64,000 bases of DNA, taken from NCBI RefSeq assembly GCF_035989285.1, contig NZ_CP108513.1, positions 8,556,001 through 8,620,000 on the forward strand, in the 5' to 3' direction. The stretch is from Streptomyces sp. NBC_01235. Lineage in GTDB: Bacteria; Actinomycetota; Actinomycetes; Streptomycetales; Streptomycetaceae. Under the pieces are notes generated by a model that had not been told where the DNA came from, did not search any database, and saw only the letters and a list, made by a program, of their open reading frames with translations. The position numbers were made by a program, and so were the translations under genes. Shown piece after piece: positions 43,802 through 51,010 of the stretch. How positions within the stretch are numbered: position 1 is the first letter of the stretch; each line of letters begins with the position of its first letter.

Positions 43802-44392
43802 GCTTGCTCCGACGTCGGAGGACGGGGACGGGTGGCCCGCTGTGCGGACACGAGCCGACAGCGCCCCACGAGTACCCCCCGACAGCGGACGTAACGACGT
43901 TCACTGCTCCCGCATGGACGGCGAGGCCGGTGGGGGACGGACACCAGGCGCCCGGCCGCGGCCCGCGGCGTCGACGCGGTCGTGCGCCTCGGCGACCCTC
44001 TCCGGCGGGCGACGCCGCCGACGTCGAACGCCGACGAGGGCGAGGCCGCCGGCCTCTTCGCCGTCAAGAAGGACTCCGACTTCACCGACCTGCTGCTGCG
44101 CGCGGTGACCGACACGCGGGACACCGACGGGCTCGCCGACCTGGTCAGCGGCTTCGGCAACAAGCTGGGCCGACGCGCCCACGGTGAGGGCGCCGACGGC
44201 GGCAGCGGCGGTGAGGTCGCGGGTGGCCTGTCGTTCCGCCTCGGCGGGGAAGTCGTCGCCGCCGAGCAGGCGCGGCGTGGTGTCGGCGAACGGCAGCGGC
44301 CAGAAGGGGACGCGGGGGCGGTCGTCGCGGGTGGCGTGTTCTGCGGCTCGCGATGCTGCGGCTCGCGCCGCGCTCCTGCTCAGCGGCCCGCC
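43802..44392. other. Gene-poor stretch with unidentified remnants
   Basis: A 591-base gap between the dehydrogenase-like ORF and lacI. On the plus strand 43982-44187 has a protein-like segment (LFAVKKDSDFTDLLLRAVTD then TRDTDGLADLVSGFG). On the minus strand next to lacI another reads RVPFWPLPFADTTPRLLGGD. Neither has a clean start or end, and both look like fragments of genes I cannot name. A 12-base direct repeat (TGCGGCTCGCGA/C) lies near 44345-44370. Confidence 0.5.
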
Positions 44393-45424
44393 TCATGCCT
44401 CCCGTGCGCCGAGCGCGGGCTGCTCGCCCGAGCCGCGGACGATCAGCCGGGTGGGCACGGAGATGGTGCGGGCCCGGGTGCGGTCGCCGTCGAGCCGGGC
44501 CAGGGCGGTGGTCGCTGCCGTTCTGCCGATTTCCTCGGGGTCCTGGGCGACGACGGTCAGCGCCGGTTCGAGTGCCTCGGCGAGTGACACGTCGTCGAAG
44601 GTGACGACGGCCACGTCCTTGCGCTTGGTGCGGGCGAGTTCGGCGACTATGCCCAGCGCCATGATGTTGTTGCCGGCGAACAGCGCCGTGGGGGGATCGG
44701 CCAGGTCGAGCAGCTTCGACGTCGCGGCCTCGGCCCCTTGCTGGTCGTGTGCGCTGGCGACCAGCGAACGATCGTGGGGGAGGCCGGCCTCCTCCAGGGC
44801 CGAGCGGTAGCCGGCGAGGCGTTCGCGGCGGGTGTAGAGCTTGGTCGGCAGGTCGCCGATGAAGCCGATGCGCCGGTGTCCGTGGGCGATGAGGTGGGTG
44901 ACGCCGTCGTGGGAGCCCGCGCGGTTGGTGCTGACGACACAGTCCGTGGCCAGGCCCACGCCCGGACGGTCGATGAAGACGACGGGCAGGCCCGTGGCGC
45001 GGTGGGTCTTGAGGTGGGAATGGTCGGCCCCGACGGACGGCACGACCATCAGGACGCTGACGCGCCGGGCGAGGAACTTGTCCGTCAGCGCCCGTTCGCG
45101 GGCGGGCTCGTCCGCGGAGGAACCCATGAGCAGGGTCAGGCCCCGGTCGCGCACGGTGTCCTCGATACTCCTGGCCACCGCTCCGAAGAAGGGGTTGCCG
45201 AGGTCCGGAATGACCAGTCCTACGGTGGTGTCGGGTCCGCCGACGCGGATGTTGCGCGCCATGAGGTTCGGCTGGAAGCCGAGCTTGGCCACCGCGGCGA
45301 GGACCTGTTCCCTGGTCTCGGCCGAGGCGGGTCCGTCCTCGTTGAGGACGCGGGAGACGGTCTTGGCGCTGACGCCCACTTCGCGCGCGACGTCTGCCAG
45401 GGTCGGGCGGCGGTTCGCTGCCAT
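44393..45424 (-). CDS. LacI-family transcriptional regulator of the sugar transport cluster
   Basis: A 343-residue LacI-type repressor. The N-terminal helix-turn-helix and hinge read TLADVAREVGVSAKTVSRVL, then NEDGPASAETREQV, with LMARNIRVGG entering the core. A periplasmic-binding-like sensor domain follows (VGLVIPDLGNPFFGAVARSI; FIDRPGVGLATDCVVSTNRA; FAGNNIMALGI). It lies downstream of and co-oriented with the ABC transporter genes. TGTCA..NN..TGACA operators before the transporter/kinase pair and before the dead GH32 gene are its probable targets. The inducer is probably the transported sugar or its phosphate. Confidence 0.9.
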   Translation of the reverse strand: MAANRRPTLADVAREVGVSAKTVSRVLNEDGPASAETREQVLAAVAKLGFQPNLMARNIRVGGPDTTVGLVIPDLGNPFFGAVARSIEDTVRDRGLTLLMGSSADEPARERALTDKFLARRVSVLMVVPSVGADHSHLKTHRATGLPVVFIDRPGVGLATDCVVSTNRAGSHDGVTHLIAHGHRRIGFIGDLPTKLYTRRERLAGYRSALEEAGLPHDRSLVASAHDQQGAEAATSKLLDLADPPTALFAGNNIMALGIVAELARTKRKDVAVVTFDDVSLAEALEPALTVVAQDPEEIGRTAATTALARLDGDRTRARTISVPTRLIVRGSGEQPALGAREA

Positions 45425-45488
45425 CGAGGAAACAGTCTCCTGTGCTCGTCGGTTCCGGCCGCGGCCTCGGCCGGAACCTGTGAGTGCT

Positions 45489-46325
45489 TCAGTTGGCCTG
45501 GACTCCCGCGGCCTTGGCCGCCTCGGAATCCGCTACGACAGTATCTCCGGCCTCGTCGACGGTGAGAGCGCCGGTCATGATGGCGACGACCTCGGCCATG
45601 GAGTAGTCGGAGGGCTTGATCACGGCGGCGCGCCGGCCGAGGCGGTGGACGTGGATCCGGTCGGCGATCTCGAAGACGTGCGGCATGTTGTGGCTGATCA
45701 GGACGACCGGCATGCCCTTGTCCCGGACGCGCCGGATGAGGTCCAGTACCTGACCGGACTCCTTGACGCCGAGGGCGGCGGTGGGTTCGTCCATGACGAC
45801 GACGCTGCTGGCCCAGGCGACGGAACGGGCGACCGCGACGGCCTGCCGCTGTCCGCCGGAGAGGGTCTCGACCGACTGGGTCAGCGAGCGCAGGCCGATC
45901 TTCAGGTCGGCCATGTGCTCAGAGGCCTCCTGGCGCATGCGCTTCTTGTCCAGCATGCGGAAGACACTGCCGAGGACACCCGGGCGGCGCAGCTCCCGGC
46001 CGAGGAACATGTTCGAGGCGATGTCCATGGAGGCGGCCACGGCGAGGTCCTGATAGACCGTCTCGATGCCGTGGGCGCGGGCGCTCTGCGGACCGGAGAA
46101 GGCGATGGGCTCGCCGTTGAGTCGTATCTCGCCCGCGTCGGGGACCACCGCGCCGGTGAGCGCCTTGATCAGGCTGGTCTTGCCGGCTCCGTTGTCGCCG
46201 ATGACGGCGAGGACCTCGCCGGGCAGCAGGTCGAAGTCGGCCCCGTCGATGGCGGTGACATGGCCGTAGCGCTTGACCAGACCGCGGGCCTGGAGCACGG
46301 GCGTGGGGGACGAGGTGGCGGTCAT
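45489..46325 (-). CDS. CUT2-type sugar ABC transporter ATPase (single domain, FrcA-like)
   Basis: A 278-residue ATPase. Walker A is AVIGDNGAGKTSLIKALTGA, the signature is LSGGQRQAVAVARSV, Walker B is VVVMDEPTAALGVKE and the switch VVLISHNMPHVFE. D-for-N changes and the one-domain form place it with the FrcA-like ATPases of CUT2 importers, in contrast to the two-domain RbsA. The ATG overlaps the permease stop (ATGA). With the downstream kinase and GH32 remnant, fructose is the best substrate guess. Confidence 0.88.
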   Translation of the reverse strand: MTATSSPTPVLQARGLVKRYGHVTAIDGADFDLLPGEVLAVIGDNGAGKTSLIKALTGAVVPDAGEIRLNGEPIAFSGPQSARAHGIETVYQDLAVAASMDIASNMFLGRELRRPGVLGSVFRMLDKKRMRQEASEHMADLKIGLRSLTQSVETLSGGQRQAVAVARSVAWASSVVVMDEPTAALGVKESGQVLDLIRRVRDKGMPVVLISHNMPHVFEIADRIHVHRLGRRAAVIKPSDYSMAEVVAIMTGALTVDEAGDTVVADSEAAKAAGVQAN

Positions 46326-47317
46326 CGGGCCTTCTTCCGGGAGATCTGGTCGACGGTCACCGCGAGGATCACCAGGACACCGGTGATCAGGGTCTGGTAG
46401 ATGGAGGCGACACCCATCAGTTGCAGGCCGTTGCGGAAGACGCCGACGATGAGGACGCCGATGAAGGTGCCCAGGACCGAACCGCGTCCGCCGAAGAGGC
46501 TGGTGCCTCCGAGGACCACCGCGGTGATGCTGTCGAGGTTGTCGGTCTGGCCGGCCTGGGGGTCGCCGACCCCGGTGCGGGAGATCAGCAGCAGGGCGGC
46601 GATGCCGTACAGCAGACCCGCCACGGTGTAGATGCCGATGGTCAGGCGGGAGGTGCGGATGCCGTTCAGCCGTGCCGCTTCCTGACTGTTGCCCAGGGCG
46701 TAGACGTGCCGGCCCCAGCCGGTGTTGCTCAGCGAGTAGGCGAGGAGGAGGAACAGGGCGATGGTGACCAGGGAGCCGTAGGTGATGTCGGTGTGGCCGA
46801 GCGGGAAGGTCTCGCCGAGGGCGGTCAGCGGGCCGGGCAGGTTGGTGACCGTCTGTTCCTCGGAGTAGATGTGGGTCAGCGCGAACGCCACGTTGAGCAT
46901 GCCGAGGGTGACGATGAACGGCGGCAGCGGGATCTTCTGCACCAACAGACCGTTGAGCAGCCCGAACCCACCGCAGACGGCTATGCCCAGGGCGATGGCG
47001 AGGAACGGGGACAGGGAGCCCTCGGCGGCCATCTTGGCGATCACGATGCTGCCGAACGCCATCACGGCCCCGCACGACAGGTCGATGCCCGCGGTGAGGA
47101 TGATCAGGGTCTGTCCGATGGCGAGGGTGCCGACGACCATGACCTGCTGCACGATCAGCGAGAAGTTGCCGCCCGTGAGGAACTGGTCGGTCGAGAAGGC
47201 GAAGAAGGCGCAGGCCAGGAGGAGGGCGACCAGTGGGCCGGTGGTCGGCGCCGTGAGCAGTCGGCGGGCCGTGGTCGGTGCTTTGAGCTCGGCGTACGGC
47301 GTGGTCGTGGCTGTCAT
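46322..47317 (-). CDS. CUT2-type sugar ABC transporter permease (RbsC/FrcC-like)
   Basis: A 331-residue permease with about nine membrane helices in the RbsC pattern: TLAIGQTLIILTAGIDLSCG (the conserved first loop), GLLVQKIPLPPFIVTLGMLN, YALGNSQEAARLNGIRTSRL (ATPase-coupling loop) and VVLGGTSLFGGRGSVLGTFI. It forms the channel for the sugar delivered by the binding protein. A stem-loop in the 152-base gap after the binding-protein gene probably lowers permease expression relative to the binding protein. Confidence 0.9.
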   Translation of the reverse strand: MTATTTPYAELKAPTTARRLLTAPTTGPLVALLLACAFFAFSTDQFLTGGNFSLIVQQVMVVGTLAIGQTLIILTAGIDLSCGAVMAFGSIVIAKMAAEGSLSPFLAIALGIAVCGGFGLLNGLLVQKIPLPPFIVTLGMLNVAFALTHIYSEEQTVTNLPGPLTALGETFPLGHTDITYGSLVTIALFLLLAYSLSNTGWGRHVYALGNSQEAARLNGIRTSRLTIGIYTVAGLLYGIAALLLISRTGVGDPQAGQTDNLDSITAVVLGGTSLFGGRGSVLGTFIGVLIVGVFRNGLQLMGVASIYQTLITGVLVILAVTVDQISRKKAR

Positions 47318-47377
47318 GCGAAGTCCTTGTCGGAAGACAGTGGTCGTTGTCCTTCCCGGTCGGAGGACAAGAGGACG

Positions 47378-47421
47378 AGCGGGCGGCCGTCACCCGGTCG
47401 GGAGGGGACGGCCGCCCCGCT
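47378..47421 (-). terminator. Intra-operon attenuator between the binding-protein and permease genes
   Basis: GGGCGGCCGTC (47381-47391) pairs with GACGGCCGCCC (47407-47417); three further pairs extend it beyond a one-base bulge. Located after the binding-protein stop, it is placed for partial termination, which would keep the receptor more abundant than the membrane parts. Confidence 0.5.
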
Positions 47422-47469
47422 GAGGGGAGAGGCGGAGGCGTACGGGCCTCGGGTCTGCCCGGGGGCGGC

Positions 47470-48486
47470 TCAGCCCCAGCAGTTCTCCAGGCCGAAGGCG
47501 GTGTCCTTGGACGTGACCCCGGCCTGCGCCTTGTCGGTGATCAGCGTGACGCCCGTGTCGGTGTAACCGGACGCCTTCTTGCCGTCCTTGGCGTACGTCA
47601 CGACGGCCTTGACGCCCTCGGCGGCCATCTTCAGCGGGTACTGCTGCGACGTCGCGGCGATCTTGCCGTCCTTGACCGCCTGGGTGCCGGTGCAGCCGCC
47701 GTCGACGGAGACGATCAGGACGTCCTTCTCCCGGCCCTTGGCCTTGAGCGCGGTGTACGCGCCCAGCGCGGCCGGCTCGTTGATGGTGTAGACGACGTTG
47801 ATGCCGGGCTCCTTCTGGAGACAGTTCTCCATCGCCGTCTGGCCCTTGGCCTGGTCGCCGCCGGTGTCCTGGGCGCACACCACGTCCTTGTCGGTGGCGC
47901 CGAAGCCCTTCAGGAAACCGTTGTGCCGCTGGACGCCGACAGAGACGCCCGGCGCCAGGTCGAGGGCGGCAATCTTCGCCGTCTTGCCCTTCATGGCGGC
48001 CTTGGCGTACTCGCCGATCAGCTGGCCGGCCTTGAGGTTGTCGGTGGCGAAGAGGGCGTCGACCGCGCTCTCCGGCTCGGTCGGGGTGTCCAGGGCGATG
48101 ACCAGGACGCCCTTGGCGCGGGCCTTCGCGATCGCGGGCACGATGGCCTTGGAGTCGCTCGGGGTGATCAGGATGCCCTTCACGCCGGACGCGACCATGT
48201 TCTCGATGGCCGTGACCTGACCGGCGTTGTCGCCGTCGAACTTGCCTGCCGCGGTCATCAGCTTGACGCCCTCGGTCTTCGCGGCCTTCTCGGCGCCCTC
48301 CTTCATCTTCACGAAGAAGGGGTTGGTGTCGGTCTTGGTGATCAGGCCGACCTTGACGTCGCCCGAACCGGTACTGGCGGAGTCCGATCCGGAGCCGGAT
48401 CCGCAGGCCGTCAGGGTGAGGGCCGCGATGCCTGTGCACGCGGCGACTCTGAGGAGCGAGAGGGGCAGACGAGTGGAGCGAGACAT
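47470..48486 (-). CDS. CUT2-type sugar-binding lipoprotein (RbsB/FrcB-like)
   Basis: A 338-residue lipoprotein with signal [11 protein letters not shown] (acylated Cys near residue 27) and a type I periplasmic-binding fold: [55 protein letters not shown] and [20 protein letters not shown]. Its motifs (TNPFF, NEPAA) are closer to fructose-binding FrcB-type receptors than to ribose RbsB, but that is from memory. The ATG at 48486 follows GCAGGAG. First gene of the transport operon, divergent from the kinase gene with shared operators. Confidence 0.88.
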   Translation of the reverse strand: MSRSTRLPLSLLRVAACTGIAALTLTACGSGSGSDSASTGSGDVKVGLITKTDTNPFFVKMKEGAEKAAKTEGVKLMTAAGKFDGDNAGQVTAIENMVASGVKGILITPSDSKAIVPAIAKARAKGVLVIALDTPTEPESAVDALFATDNLKAGQLIGEYAKAAMKGKTAKIAALDLAPGVSVGVQRHNGFLKGFGATDKDVVCAQDTGGDQAKGQTAMENCLQKEPGINVVYTINEPAALGAYTALKAKGREKDVLIVSVDGGCTGTQAVKDGKIAATSQQYPLKMAAEGVKAVVTYAKDGKKASGYTDTGVTLITDKAQAGVTSKDTAFGLENCWG

Positions 48487-48545
48487 GAACGACTCCTGCG
48501 GGATTGCGAGCGGTACGGCCGGCATCGGAACATGCCGTCCCGAGG

Positions 48546-48575
48546 TGTCATCGTTGACTTATGTCATCGTTGACA
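48546..48575. promoter_or_regulatory. Tandem LacI-type operators between the transporter and kinase genes
   Basis: TGTCATCGTTGAC occurs twice (48546-48558 and 48562-48575, the second continuing to TGACA). Each full site is TGTCA-N4-TGACA. They lie 60 bases upstream of the binding-protein gene and 157 bases upstream of the divergent kinase gene, so one LacI tetramer could control both. Confidence 0.75.
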
Positions 48576-48731
48576 CTGCATGGCGAGGATGATGGACTCC
48601 GTCTCCCGGAAACGTCAATGCCCTGCACTCGTCACAAATCGGCAACGCAGGCGGCCGCCCCCCGAAGCCGTCCGCCGGCCGCGCCACGACGCGCCCGGTA
48701 GGCCCGTACGCCCGTCAGAGAAGAGCAGCCC

Positions 48732-49694
48732 ATGAGCCCGCGTCAGATCACCGTCCTGGGGGAGTGCGTCGCGGACGCGTTCACCGAACCCGCGAGTGCC
48801 TCGAACGAACTCGCCCTGCGCGTCCTGCCCGGCGGCGGACCCGCGAACACGGCAGTGTCCCTGGCCCGGCTCGGCACCCCGGTCCGCTTCCTCGCGCGGT
48901 TGTCCGGCGACGTGTTCGGCCGCTTGTTCCGGGCCCACCTGGAGGCCTCCGGGGTGGACCTGTCGAGTGCCGTCGAGGCCGCGGAGCCCAGCACACTGGC
49001 CGTGGCGGAGCTGGACGCCCAGGGGCAGGCCACGTTCTCCTTCCACGCGCAGAACACGGCCGACTGGCAGTGGACGGCCGAGGAACTGGCCCGGGTCGAC
49101 CTGTCCGGGACCGCCTGCGTGCACACCGGATCCCTGGCCCTGGTCCGGGAACCCGGCGCGGCGGTGGTGGAGGACTTCCTGGCCTCGGCCGCCCCCCGGG
49201 CGACCATCAGCATCGACCCCAACGTCCGGCCGCTGCTGGTGCGTCCCGACGTCTACCGCGCCAGGCTGGCGCACTGGTGCGCCCTCGCCGACGTTCTTCG
49301 GCTGAGCGAGGACGACCTGGAACTCCTGCTGCCGGGCACACCGCCCGAGCAGGCGTGCGACATCTGGCACGCGGCCGGGGCGCGGCTCGTCGTGATCACC
49401 CACGGTGCCGACGGCGCCCTGGCCTCGCTCGACGGCGAACGGGTGAGGGTGCCCGCCGTCGCGACGAGCGTCGTCGACACGGTCGGGGCGGGCGACTCCT
49501 TCACCGCCGGGATGCTGCACCACCTCGGCGCCCACGGACTTCTCGGCGGCCGGCTGACGGAACTCCGCCTCGACGACGTCGCGGAGGCGTGCCGGTTCGC
49601 CTCCCGGGTCGCGGCCCTGACCTGCTCGGTCGCCGGTCCCAACCCGCCGTGGCGGAGCCGGTTGGAGCAGCCCGCCGCAGCCGGCGGCGTATGA
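48732..49694 (+). CDS. PfkB-family carbohydrate kinase (fructokinase-like)
   Basis: A 320-residue ribokinase-fold kinase. The N-terminal signature is LPGGGPANTAVSLARLGTPV (about residues 33-52). The C-terminal ATP/anion-hole motif VVDTVGAGDSFTAGML contains the catalytic Asp of GAGD near residue 254. The protein should phosphorylate the sugar brought in by the divergent CUT2 transporter. Fructose is favoured over ribose because a GH32 (fructan-cleaving) pseudogene follows and shares an operator. The ATG at 48732 has GAAGAGCAG upstream. Confidence 0.87.
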   Translation: MSPRQITVLGECVADAFTEPASASNELALRVLPGGGPANTAVSLARLGTPVRFLARLSGDVFGRLFRAHLEASGVDLSSAVEAAEPSTLAVAELDAQGQATFSFHAQNTADWQWTAEELARVDLSGTACVHTGSLALVREPGAAVVEDFLASAAPRATISIDPNVRPLLVRPDVYRARLAHWCALADVLRLSEDDLELLLPGTPPEQACDIWHAAGARLVVITHGADGALASLDGERVRVPAVATSVVDTVGAGDSFTAGMLHHLGAHGLLGGRLTELRLDDVAEACRFASRVAALTCSVAGPNPPWRSRLEQPAAAGGV

Positions 49695-49778
49695 CCGGCA
49701 GGCCGGTCGCGCGACGGTTGCGTCGCCCCTGAGCCGTTGACGTATCGGCCGGACCACGTCCATCATCGGGCCACGCGG

Positions 49779-49792
49779 TGTCATCGATGACA
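49779..49792. promoter_or_regulatory. Perfect LacI-type operator before the GH32 remnant
   Basis: TGTCATCGATGACA is a perfect 14-bp palindrome of the same TGTCA-N4-TGACA form as the two sites at 48546-48575. It lies just before the decayed GH32 gene, linking that gene to the same regulon. Confidence 0.7.
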
Positions 49793-49794
49793 CA

Positions 49795-50250
49795 GATCGA
49801 CGACGACACCCTTTTCTCGGCGCCGTGGACCACGGCGCCGAGAAGGCGTTGCCCGGCGAGCCGGTCGACCGCCTGGCGTCCCTGCGGCAGACCGCGCCGA
49901 CGGCGACCGGCGAGAACATCTCACGGCCCTTGATCGGCCCCGCCGCCAAGGGCGGGGTGCTCGACTTCGGGGCGACTTGTCCCTCGAGGGCCCGAACGCT
50001 TCGGCCTGAGGTCACGCAAGGGTGCGAACGGCGAGGAGACCGTCATCGGCTACGACACCACGACGCAGGAGCTGTACGTCGACCGCCCCAACTCCGGTGC
50101 CGCGGACTTCAGCAGCGACTTCCCCGGCGTCCAGCGAGCACCGCTGAGGCCGAGAACGGCAGGGCCGAGCTGCGCGTCCTCGTCGGCCGGTCGTCGTCGA
50201 GGTCTTCGGCGGCAGCGGCGAAGCCGTGATCACCGACCAGATCTTCCCTG
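49795..50250 (+). pseudogene. Decayed GH32 fructosidase/levanase C-terminus
   Basis: Segments of the GH32 C-terminal beta-sandwich are spread over several frames: VDRLASLRQTAPTATGENIS then RPLIGPAAKGGVLDFGAT, SRKGANGEETVIGYDTTTQE then LYVDRPNSGAADFSSDFPGV, and EVFGGSGEAVITDQIFPDP. These correspond to the conserved end of levanases and sucrose-type hydrolases (GYD..T.EL..DR, D.SS.EVF). The catalytic N-terminal propeller is absent and at least two frameshifts separate the pieces. The upstream LacI-type operator is intact. Confidence 0.75.
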
Positions 50251-50316
50251 ACCCCGACCGACCCCCATCGCCCCCGACCGACCCCCACCGACCCCCACCA
50301 CGGAGGACATCACACC

Positions 50317-50610
50317 GTGAACAAGACCCTGCTCGCCGAGTTCACCGCCCGCGAGGGAACGGAGGACGAGGTCACCCGTCTGCTCCTGGAGTACGCGAAG
50401 AAGGTGCGCGAGGAAGAGGGCAACCTCGCCTTCGACGTCTACACCAAGTCGTCCCACCCGCGCGCCTTCTGGATCTTCGAGGTGTACCGGGACGAGGACG
50501 CCTTCCAGGCCCACCTGAAGGCCCCGTACGGCGGCCCGTTCAACACCACGCTCGTCCCGCTGATCGAGGAGGACGCCTCGGTGCTGACCTTCCTCGATCC
50601 GGTGACCTGA
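50317..50610 (+). CDS. Antibiotic-biosynthesis-monooxygenase (ABM/YgiN) domain protein
   Basis: A 97-residue dimeric alpha/beta-barrel protein of the ABM superfamily: LLAEFTAREGTEDEVTRLLL, EEGNLAFDVYTKSSHPRAFW and IFEVYRDEDAFQAHLKAPYG, the regular family pattern with the conserved Glu-Gly and the FW.FEVY..E.A...H core. Members act as cofactor-free quinol oxygenases or have no known substrate. The GTG at 50317 is preceded by GGAGGACATCACACC. It stands alone between the GH32 remnant and TnpB element copy 2. Confidence 0.85.
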   Translation: MNKTLLAEFTAREGTEDEVTRLLLEYAKKVREEEGNLAFDVYTKSSHPRAFWIFEVYRDEDAFQAHLKAPYGGPFNTTLVPLIEEDASVLTFLDPVT

Positions 50611-50747
50611 GCTCGTCCCATCCGGTGACGGACGTCGGCCGGGCCCGCCCACCGGGCCCGGCCCTCACCCATGTCCCGACCGCCGCGCGGCACTGTGGGG
50701 ACATGAACGCGGACGAGAGGGACACCCTGGCCGGTGCGCGCGTGGCT

Positions 50748-51010
50748 ACCGTTCCTAGAGACTGAGCGGGAGTGAGTCCTGTCGCCAGGTCTCATGCTCG
50801 GCCGAACGCCCCGGACGGTGTTGGGCGTTCTGGTTGCCCGCGTTCGCTCCGCGTCCGGGCGGCACGGATCGTGTCCGTGGTCCGGGGATGCGGGGGCGGG
50901 TTCCCTCACGCCCAGGAACCCCCGGTCTGGCCTGGACGGTCCGATGCCCCACCGCATCACTCCGGTGCTGTGGGGGCGGTGCCGTCCGTCGCCGGATCGG
51001 GTGTCCCTGG
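50748..51010 (-). ncRNA. Putative TnpB guide RNA (omega-RNA/reRNA) of copy 2
   Basis: The hairpin equivalent to that of copy 1 pairs CCCCACCGCA (50947-50956) with TGCTGTGGGG (50966-50975) around the same loop TCACTCCGG. Nine of ten positions pair, and three pairs differ from copy 1 on both sides, so pairing is kept while sequence changes. The predicted guide, the minus-strand bases beyond the right end, begins AGCCACGCGCGCACCGGCCA. Boundaries are approximate and expression is unproven. Confidence 0.5.
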
